64,000 nucleotides of DNA, from NCBI GenBank assembly GCA_002104905.1, contig MCFE01000107.1, positions 105,372 through 169,371 on the forward strand, given 5' to 3'. The translations under genes and the position numbers were made by a program. Positions 55,406-64,000 of the stretch are shown in pieces. Positions within the stretch are counted from its first letter, which is position 1. Every line of letters begins with the position of its first letter. This stretch comes from Basidiobolus meristosporus CBS 931.73 (taxonomy: Eukaryota; Basidiobolomycota; Basidiobolomycetes; Basidiobolales; Basidiobolaceae). The notes under the pieces were generated by a model that saw only the letters and a list, made by a program, of their open reading frames with translations, was not told the origin of the DNA and did no database searches.

Positions 55406-58168
55406 CTATGATTCCTCTTGTCTTTGTTGCTGTTGGAAGCGTGGGTGGGTTAGTCAAGGGCCGGCAGCAAGCTATACGAGAACGTCCACTTACTCTCCAT
55501 TGGTGTGCCATGGCAAGGAACTTGAGGTTGGGATTCTGCGCGCCGTCATCGGGGAAGATGTAGTCGTAGTACTCCTCCCAGGAGGTTCCGGAGACCTCAT
55601 CCTCCACTTGGCGTCTCTTTTTAACCACCTTGGGCATTTTGGAGGTGACGGTCTCTAAAGTATCGTTGGTGCCGTATTGGGTCTCGAACTCGCGCCATGC
55701 TTCTAGGACAAGGACACGCTAGCGGGGGGAGGAGGAAAGGAGGGTGAGCCAACTGGGGATTTGTTGGTTGTAAATATGGGGCTAAGCGCACGCTTTCTTA
55801 CCTCTTCTTTCAGCTCACGCTCCTTCAGACTCTTATAAGCGCGGTCGAAGATTTGTCTGGCCCGGGCAGCCTTCTCGTTGGGATCTTCCGGGTCGATATT
55901 CGGGGCTTGGAGTTCGAATTGAGCAAAGCTGATCCACACCTTGACATGCTGGGTACGCTCCAACAAACGCTCGTACAGCATGCGTGCTTTGCCGAACTCC
56001 TCTTGTTCCATTTCGAAGTCTGCAGCGAGAAAGAGGGTTAGCCGGAGCTCGCCGATTAGAAAGAACCAGTTACTGACCAATATACGCTTTCCAAAGGACC
56101 TCGGGCATATCGAGAACCGGTTGCTGAACGGCCAGCTCGAAGATGGCCCTGCAACGATCATAATCCTCAAGTTCCTTTTCAACCTCGGCGAACTTGATCC
56201 ACGCGTAGCAATTGGCAGGGTTGTATTCCATATGCTTCTCATATAGCTTCCGCACGCGGTCAAAGTCGAGCAGCTGGATTTCAAGCTCGATGTATCCCTT
56301 GAACAGCTTGTCTTTGGGGCACATCCCTACATTCATACGCGTCATCAGTACACCAGAATTCCAGAATATCCGGGGGGAGGAGTCGGTAATTACCAATGGA
56401 TGTGCCAAGGGCCTTTCTAGCCGCATCGAGGTCCAGTCGTCGGATTTCAAAATACGCGTACAGCAACCAAATCTTGGCGAAGGTGAACTTTTTGTGCGGT
56501 ATCAGCTTGATGCATTCGGTATATACTTGGCGAGCACGTTCGTAGTCCTGAGGGATGGGTGTTAGTAAGGGCGGGGATATCCGTATGGCGAGCTAGCACA
56601 ACTTGCCTTGGTTTCCAGCTCCTCATAGAGCGCATACTTGATCCAGAGGTAGATGTATCTTTTCCAGAAGCGCTTTTCCTGGAGATCCTGGTGAGAAACG
56701 GTGAAGGGGATCGGGGGAAAATGGGATCTGATCTTACTTGAACTGGTGGCACTTCGGCGATGGCTCTTTCGTAAACTTCTCTGGTCCTGGTAACATCGCC
56801 AGCGTCTTCTTCCAGCCTGGCGTAGTCGAACCAGACATCGTAGTTCTTCGGGTTGGCTTTGATTTCCTAAAACGTGCCCCGCGTAAGAGTCCGCCCTATG
56901 GGCAGGGGTTTGTGGTTAATCTTACCTCCTCGTATTGAGTTCTTCTCTTTCCGATGACCACATCTTCGATCTCATCCTTGTCTCCGTATTGCTTCTCGAA
57001 TTGGGTGTATTGCTTGTACAGAGTCTCGGATTTGTGCCGAGGGATCCTGTCCAGGGCATATTTGTAGATCACTCGAGCCCGTTCAAACTGGCCATAAAGT
57101 TAGCCCGATGCGCCTCAACAGTCGCTTTGTGTCGACCTACCTCTTTAAGGCGCGCCTCGAACTTGGCAAAAGTAATGAAAATTCGCTGATCGATATGATC
57201 ATCTCCGAGATACTCGATGGCCTCCGAAAAGATCTCACGCACTTTGTCTGCAGGAGAGAATGGGTCAGTCTCAATGGTCAAAGCAAAGGGCCGAGGCGTC
57301 CTCACCATTGTTGTTTTGGTCTTCCTCAAACTTGGCCCACTTGATCCAGTTCTTTGGTTCCGGATGTACATGGACAAATCTTTCGTAGATATTCCGAGCT
57401 CTCTCGATCTCCTGGTACCTTTTCTCCAGCTTGATATACGCATTCCAGGCCGATTCATCGGGCTCCCATTTCATCCATCTTTCGAATATCTGGCGCGCTC
57501 CATTCACATTCCCAAGCATCTCCTCCATATAGGTGTACTTGTACCTGAAGTCAAAGAGTAAGTCTCCGTGGCAATCATCAAAAAGGTCTTCGGTGCAGTT
57601 ACCATAGTTGATCTACTCGAGGAAGAATGGTCACTGCACGATCGAACAGGTTTCGGGCGTGGTTGATGTTACGATGCTTCATTTCCATCTCGGTATATTT
57701 AATGTAGATGGTGACATTTCTCGGATCCACATCGAAAGCGCGTTCGTAGACTGAACGAGCACTGGAAGAAAAAGAGGATGTTTAGTAGAGGGCAGCCACG
57801 AGCGACGTGCGGATATGGTTTACCGATCAAGTTCGCGCTGGCTCTCTTCCCAAGTAGCGTATTTTAACCAGGTTCCGATGTTCAATCTGTTTCGACGGAG
57901 CGAATCTTCGAAATCCTTGCGCTTGCGCAATTGGTATTCTGCCAACTCCTCCGGGTCGGTAATCCTCTGCTTGGGCGGTTTCGCGGTAGTCTCCTGACGC
58001 TCATTGGCTTCGCGTAGAATCTGCTCAGCAGTGATCTGAACGGGGGCGGGGTTTTTGTTCTTGATCTGCGACAGAGGGGTTAGTATACATATATGCACCT
58101 TGATTCGTGCTTTAGGCTACCTTGGGTGGACGGCCCTTCTTCTCGTAACTACTAGCTTCAGAATCCAT
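55406..58168 (-). CDS. CLF1: Pre-mRNA splicing factor CLF1/Crooked neck (SYF3)
   Basis: Thirteen exons (plus-strand coordinates): 58121-58168, 57824-58065, 57603-57761, 57306-57544, 57141-57247, 56926-57087, 56738-56866, 56607-56687, 56394-56547, 56078-56326, 55802-56019, 55494-55718 and 55406-55429; 2037 nt, 678 aa, close to the usual 670-690. It is a nuclear scaffold of the NineTeen complex made of tandem HAT repeats. Family signatures are [18 protein letters not shown] near the N-terminus, repeated W..Y..WE and ARS.YERA helices, [30 protein letters not shown] and the C-terminal [11 protein letters not shown]. Intron 8 (56548-56606) is GC-AG (AAG|gcaagt). The last exon encodes only QQRQEES plus stop. 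Introns are mostly 50-80 nt. It is the most intron-dense gene of the window. Confidence 0.94.
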
Positions 58169-58455
58169 TATTCAAGTAAATAGGAAGGAAACCCACACAA
58201 GTGATGTCTGGGAAGTGCTCGGAGAAAATAAGAAATCGACGTGATAAGTCAAATTCCACATCAATTGGGTAAATTCCATTCTAACTAATCCAAAGATTTT
58301 TTTTCGTGATTAGTTTATTGCTCGTCGACTAACTCATGGTTGCAAAGGAACAAAATCATACAAACGGCAAAAGCCGTTATGGGAATATCATCGAAATAGA
58401 TGGGAATAATTGTCCGAGTGAAATAGTATTGTGTGTATCTTGGTGGATTCTATGC

Positions 58456-60650
58456 TTAAACGGTGACCTTGAGCACGCTTAGCAGCCCTCCAACTAGATG
58501 TATACTGCCGGACGTCAAGATTTGCACCTTCTTTTCGTTGGACTTGGTGTACGCCTCTATCCAGCTCACCGAATCCGCAATGGATGGGAAAATATGGGTT
58601 TCGCACTGGGAGTCAGTGGACTCTTTCCAGAACTCTGCCAATGCTTTTTGTGGGGCCAAGGACTCGTCAAATTCGACCGTGAAGTTCCGGGAGTCCGCTG
58701 AAAAGTCTAGGTTAGTACGGCTATGGTGATCAGATCGATGGGTGCACGAACCATTCGAGGAGACTTGTGCGTATGGAAGGTTTGGGCAGAAGAGTATGTG
58801 GCTGAAGTTCATTGCGGGCTGCAGTTCGGCAAGGATCTTCAGTAGCTTGGTTCCATTGCGGCCCTTGGCTCCATTGAACAGCAGGAATCTCTCCACATCC
58901 TTCTCGGCCTCCTCTAACGCCGCTTCCTTGAACCATTCGGCGCAAACCTAGGGGAAATCGGGGGTTATGTCAGGCATCGAAGTCAATGGCCATACTTGTA
59001 GCCTACCTGCATACTCTCCATGGTATGTGCGCCATCTATAAACCAAGTAGCGTTGCGAATCTTATCCACTTGAAGCTTCTGCGCTCTCCCCGGCCAGGTG
59101 ACTTTCTTTAATCCAGCGATGAACGCTTCAGGAATTCTGCCCTCGGCGCCGTTTTCTAATATGTCAGGCCGCTTCTTTGACAGCCACGACTGACATAAAG
59201 ATATAGCTAATGAAGCGTTCTCCAATTGGTGCCTTCCGGCCAAACCTGTTACAGATGGTTCGGCAAAGGGTTAGATAAGTGCCACTTGCATATGTATGTA
59301 TGGGCCAGGAAGCGTTACCAAGCTTTGGAGGCGCATTCGTATAGAGGGAGTATGGCTTCACAATACTGCATACTGCCTGGAGTTGTCACCAAGGTTGGTA
59401 AAGAGATGATGGCTACCAAGTACTTTGGTCCCGACATACCTTTTTCTCGTCGGCTCTTGCTTTTATCACTTCCATTGCTTCTGGGACTTGTGGGACTGTG
59501 AACACTGGCGCGCCGCTCTAAGTTGTTGTCGTTGGGTAAGAGCAATGAAGGCAACCACCGTGGATATGGATTTACGAACCTTGATGATTCCAGACTTGTG
59601 CCAGGCAATTTCAGCTATAGTTGTACCGAGGACATTCTCATGATCAATACCCAACGCACTAATTCCACAAACAACCGGCTCTTCAATCACATTGGTCGAA
59701 TCGTACTCTCCACCAACACCAACTTCCATTAAAGCGACATCCACCTAGATATCCCGAAACTATAAGGAGGAATGGCTACGACAATGATTTGATCTTGATT
59801 ACCTTTTCTTGTGTAAATACGTGGAAGGCCAACAGCGTTAAATATCTAAAGTAAGTAGGGCGCAGTGGCTGATCCGAGGGAACGGAGTCCTAAAGTGTAT
59901 ATATGGTTAAGAGTGTTGCGAGTATCCTCATACATATTGCTTTTACCTTGGTAGCGTCTAGCTTATCCCAGCACTCATAGAAATATTTGGTAAACGCTTC
60001 CTTCTCCAACGGTTTGCCGTTGATTCGAATTCTCTCACGAACTTCTACCAGATGTGGAGAGGTAAACAGGCCTTACGAGCTTGATAAGTAAGCAATGTCG
60101 TGCAGCAGCGAAGAAAATCCACCATATACCTGTTTTAATAGGATGGGAGTTATCAGCGTTGCGCAGGATTGATTCGCTGATGGCACAGGTAGAGCCTTTT
60201 CCTTTAGTGCCGGTAACGTGAATGACATTGAGTTTATTGAATTCAGGAATCTGGGGAATATCCAGCAAAGTATTAGCAAAGAGGAAATACGGGGAGGCGC
60301 CAATTCAATTGATGAGTCAACTAGATAGCTTACTTTGTATCCAACACGTTCCATAAATACTCTCATTTCCGGTAGACTTTTAACATTCAGCAAACCTTGG
60401 GATTTTCGGACTGCCTCCAAAGAGGCGGCGTTGGTTTGCAAGGAATTCAAATCGCCTACAGCGTCCTGGAGCTTCGAATTAGGAGAAAAGCTTCTGGCTG
60501 TTGGAGTGGAGGGTAGCTTTTTACCTCATAGGTTCTTCTTGTCTGAGCCATAGTGGAATATGTGAAAAGGGACAAACTCCTATTTCGAATATTCGTGGTT
60601 AAAACACCTGAGACGCGAAGGTTCAACTGGGAGAGAGTTAAAGGAGACAT
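58456..60650 (-). CDS. Folylpolyglutamate synthase
   Basis: Eleven exons (plus-strand coordinates): 60525-60650, 60334-60471, 60130-60250, 59947-60071, 59803-59889, 59580-59744, 59440-59517, 59319-59376, 59007-59245, 58752-58947 and 58456-58706; 1584 nt, 527 aa. It adds glutamates to folates so that they are retained in the cytosol and mitochondria. The P-loop TGTKGKGS is at residues 101-108, with [38 protein letters not shown] and [12 protein letters not shown] following in Mur-ligase order. The first 33 residues have Arg, no acidic residues and many S/T/L, like a mitochondrial presequence; a second Met at residue 34 begins the cytosolic form. The last intron (58707-58751, 45 nt) is a multiple of three without an in-frame stop, so it could be retained. 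The match is to FPGS (MET7 type) rather than dihydrofolate synthase, but this was judged by eye. Confidence 0.92.
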
Positions 60651-60938
60651 AACTGACAGGACTTTTTAGCTGAATCAACTTTGAAGATCTTTTACCAATG
60701 ATACTGCTCGCCAATTACATATAGTGTTGAGTAGTTTAAGCAATCAAATGGCACGTGGGTTTTCTTCAAGGATAAGGGTTATCAGTCCAACTGTTATCTA
60801 ATCAATGACACATTCCACTTATTCCACACACATTAGGATCGATTGTACAACGCCCGCATACATCTTCGCATATAGTTATATTCTACAGCTTTATTACAAC
60901 AGATATTAGTGGTAAGGTATAGAGGGGCAGTTGCCGAA

Positions 60939-62170
60939 TTACAGATGATCGCTGGCATTGTCTAGGACGATCATGACATTGTCCACTTCAGCCAAGTCCT
61001 CGAGGACAGGTATCAAGTCCAGGAGCTCCGTGTCGTGCGGATCATTGAACCAGGAGCTGATGGGAACGGCGTTGGTGGGGTGGAATAGGTAGCTAGCCGG
61101 CGAGTTGTCTATAATCATCACTTGGCGAATATCCCGGCCCAATTGCGACAGGTCCTACAACAACAACCATCAATGCATGCTCGGCAGACAGACTTGGCAA
61201 TCACCGACCTTGACATAGTTGCCACAGTGATTGTAGCATGACTCCCGGAAAAGGCGGTATTTCACCGATCGGTGGACATCCAAGAGATCCATAACGGGAT
61301 CCGCGTACTACAAAACCAATTTAGTTCACCCAACTCCTGCTCAAGAATATGACGTGCTCACCTTGGATAAGCTGGCCGTAAAGACCACAACCTCGAAGAT
61401 TTCGCCCACTCGCTTGAGGAATTCATCCACACCGGGCCGCTTCAAGACATAGACGTTATGAAGCTGCCCCTCGATATCTACCGGGACAATGATGTCCGCG
61501 TTTTCCACCACCTAATCCGCCGCGAGTTAGAGCTGGCTAGGAGTAGCACTTGGTGAATACGAACCTTGAAGGAGCTGTGAACCAACGTCTCATCCAGATC
61601 CAGCACTAGACACTTTTTCCCAGCATCCTCCTGAGCCAGTGGTGGCAACAAGGCTACGTTGTCAACCTGGAATCAAGTCGAGCGTTTAGCAATCCTGGTC
61701 TGACCAATAGGGCGTGTAGCAACCATTCACCTGCTCTGTGGAAGGGAGTTGTCGGAGAGAGGTAGCGGTTACGACTTTCTCATTAGCAAGCTGTCCATTC
61801 ACTGCCCCCGTCTCTTTGCTTACCGCATGAACAAGAATGTCTGGCTTCTGAGGTTTTGTTGCCTCCTTGACAGATTCTTTTGCCTTAGCTGGGGCTTTTC
61901 GAACACACTGAAATAACTTGGAAAAGAAGCCAAGACGAGGCTTGGGTGTCTTTGCTCCTGACTTACTGAAGAGAGAGAAAACCTGACGATTCCTGAATAG
62001 CTTGGGGAGTTTTTTGTCTGGAAGGCAATTAGCAAATCGAGGTTCTAGTAATCAAGTCTCCTCACTCGCGGGTTACCTCGTTCTTGGGCTGGCTTTAAGA
62101 TCTTCGGCTTGGGTAGGGCAGGCTGAGTTATCTGTGCGGGATTCACTTGGGTTATCAGAGTCTCCGTCAT
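60939..62170 (-). CDS. DxDxT (NIF/SCP1) family phosphatase, Psr-like
   Basis: Six exons (plus-strand coordinates): 62077-62170, 61731-62017, 61565-61666, 61362-61511, 61209-61307 and 60939-61154; 948 nt, 315 aa. A HAD-fold protein serine/threonine phosphatase. The catalytic motif [14 protein letters not shown] has Asp150, Asp152 and Thr154. [37 protein letters not shown].. and the metal-binding [19 protein letters not shown] follow in order, ending [15 protein letters not shown] as in Psr1/Psr2 and small CTD phosphatases. The N-terminal 130 residues are basic ([19 protein letters not shown]) without a transmembrane segment, and without the MGxxxC acylation start of yeast Psr1. Whether it acts in plasma-membrane stress signalling like Psr1 or on RNA polymerase II like SCP1 is open. 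Confidence 0.92.
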
Positions 62171-63040
62171 GTCGAGAACAACTACTCTCTTTGCCTCACA
62201 AAGCACCAAAATCGGTAAAGAGAAACTACTTTTGTGTCTTTACTTCAAAAAGGGTTTATCTTGCTGAGGTTCAGTAGAATGTGTTAGCGTCAAAGAAACG
62301 AACCCTTAGAATCTTACAAGGCTTACTGTTTATGAGGAATTTAGAAGCAGCGTGCGTTGTTAGGAATGATTAACCGCAGAGAGAAGTAGCAATAGCGAAA
62401 GCCGCGCTAGATAGTAGCCAGTGGATTAGGGGGTAAGCGTTAAATGACAAAGGGGATTCACCAAAATGCTACTTGTTGTGGATGAAGGCAATGCAGTTCT
62501 TAAACAGGACAAAATCCAGTTTCTCTGGTGCATTTACGCATACTCCAACCTATCCATAACCCTCATGCCTGACATCTGTGGATTAGAATGTATGAAGCCG
62601 AGGAAAAGGTGGGGCTAATCCCTTCTGATGTACACATTGTTGCAGAGCTTCTATTTTCACGCGAGATATGTTCATTTTCTAAAGACTTCTATTGCTTGAA
62701 CATCAACCAATCCAATTCCCCTTTGGGGATGCATTTCTAATAGCATGGCACCCTCGTTGTATAGTTGGTGCGTGTGTGACAATCATGCTGCACTCCCTGA
62801 ACTCCACACAGTATGTGTTAAGTTAAGATCTATCACTCTAGCAGATCGTGTTATCATTTGACCGCTAACGCCGTGATAAATAGCATTGCTGCTGGTTTGG
62901 ATATTTGTGTGATTAGTCTTTGGTACATTGGAGTGAGCATAGGGAAAACATTCACGATGAAACGATCTGGAGAAAAATAAATTTGTCATCAGAAGACAAC
63001 TCTGGTCCCAAGACTCTAAATAAAACTCTCACTTCTGGAA
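62171..63040. other. Intergenic region without recognised genes
   Basis: Short frames only. A 16-nt match to a tRNA-Asp-like 5' half near 62752 is not followed by the rest of a tRNA. AT content rises towards 63000. Confidence 0.5.
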
Positions 63041-64000
63041 CCTCCTGAAATGCTTCCAACTCTGTCCCGACGCATTAAAATAATTTGAATTATTACTGAG
63101 ATGTACATCATGAAAGAGAAAGAGTGAAGAGTGGACATTGCTTTGCTTCTGCTCTACTCACCGGTGCCACATTAGAAAACTCTAAATTTGCTATCAATCA
63201 ATTGATACAACTCATGAAGATATGATAGCAATACTCCTTAATAGCCCGACATATTAGTCTCAGTCCTTGTAGCAGCCCTAAAGTCTTGGACTGAGAATCT
63301 GGCTCCAAATCTGTACACACAAGCTAGTAAATCAAGCTACATTGTGGAGGATGAAAATACTATAACTTGCAATAATTATCACCAAAGGAGATACTTGAAG
63401 CCCTTTAGATGAGGAAACTGCGTTTTTTCAGTCACTGCAAAAGGAAAGAAAACTCATCAGAGTGATTCCTTAGAAACAAAGCAAATGCAAATCACAGTTT
63501 TGATGATTAAAATAGATACACCATGGTGTACTTTACGGAAAGAAAAGAAGGGGCGCTGCTCAGGCTTGGAGAACTCAAGTCATGACTGACAGAGAAACCA
63601 ATGAAAAGATCTAGCTTGAGTAAGGCTTGAACTATAATCTACAATCAAAAATTATTCAGTAATCTCTTAGTGGATTCCATTGCTACTACTGGGTACTTGA
63701 ATATAAGACCAATGACAGAATACATAGCATTTGACTCCATTCAAGGCATGACATGAATATACTCCAAATGCAAAACACATATGGATATATGATTTCATAA
63801 CATATGCCAAAAACCACATGAAAGGTTGTCAAATTTGACTAGAAATGTGAAAAATGCATATTCTTGGGTTACTACAAGGTGAGCAAATCTCAGGATGTTT
63901 TGTTTGATGAAAGCTCAAATCTTTGACAAAATACAACAGCAAACAATTACAAAAATCTGTTCCAAGTACACCTAGAGCTAGGATGAAGTCAGAGCAAGAT
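63041..64000 (+). mobile_element. Decayed copia copy, runs off the window
   Basis: Plus-strand remnants appear in order: gag end and knuckle region (63290-63480), protease region, integrase core pieces (63590-63720) and integrase C-terminus and linker (63740-64000, 'catatgccaaaaa', 'gaaaaatgcatattcttgggtta', 'gatgttttgtttgatgaaa'). Several stretches are missing and all frames are broken. Confidence 0.75.

Noticed and set aside
62748-62820. tRNA-Asp-like 5' half ('ctcgttgtatagttggt')
   Set aside because: No anticodon stem or T arm follows at the right spacing. Treated as chance or a dead fragment.
1-64000. CRISPR arrays, rRNA genes or bacterial operons
   Set aside because: No spaced direct repeats of CRISPR type, no rRNA signatures, and spliced genes throughout.

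Overview
This window looks like part of a repeat-rich fungal nuclear genome. Compact, GC-richer host genes with short spliceosomal introns (45-89 nt, mostly GT-AG, often with a CTAAC-like branch site) sit as islands between AT-rich blocks of decayed retrotransposons. Fungal markers are a Zn2Cys6 transcription factor with a fungal-specific regulatory domain, an AA11-type lytic polysaccharide monooxygenase, PEX14 and a CLF1-type HAT-repeat splicing factor. The style of the zinc-cluster factor and the intersectin-like EH/SH3 protein make me favour an early-diverging (zoopagomycete- or mucoromycete-like) fungus. That placement is inference, not demonstrated.

Layout. (1) 1-26880: nested Ty1/copia elements of one dominant family. 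Its LTR is about 349 bp with perfect TGTTGTAA/TTACAACA ends, a 5-bp target duplication, a half-tRNA-iMet-type primer-binding site and a gag-PR-IN-RT-RNaseH order. The block holds one structurally complete but mutated element (9821-14502), one complete element with a foreign solo LTR inside it (2460-7965), a chimera that keeps an intact gag-PR-IN frame (22048-25963), a small TIR element (18004-18214) and a second, unidentified repeat family called R2 here. (2) 27733-38105: gene island with an orphan ORF, an EH/coiled-coil/SH3-SH3 protein, a GDPD-family phosphodiesterase, a Zn2Cys6 regulator, PEX14 and SEN34. (3) 38106-45269: more copia, R2 and nested solo LTRs. (4) 45270-48169: sparse DNA. (5) 48170-50949: two nearly identical AA11 genes tail to tail. 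(6) 51033-55405: sparse DNA with a solo LTR and an older related LTR. (7) 55406-62170: three housekeeping genes, all on the minus strand with 288-nt gaps: CLF1 (13 exons), folylpolyglutamate synthase (11 exons) and a DxDxT phosphatase of the Psr/SCP type (6 exons). (8) 63041-64000: the start of another decayed copia copy.

Multi-exon models were built by hand from splice signals and frame continuity. In each case the summed exon length is a multiple of three and the joined protein matches its family across the junctions. The genes belong to separate pathways (endocytosis, lipid turnover, peroxisome import, tRNA splicing, pre-mRNA splicing, folate metabolism, chitin oxidation); nothing here resembles a metabolic cluster. 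I found no CRISPR, rRNA or convincing tRNA. The best candidates for something undescribed are the R2 family with its shared gag junction, the short TIR element, and the sharply bounded homology between the two AA11 genes.
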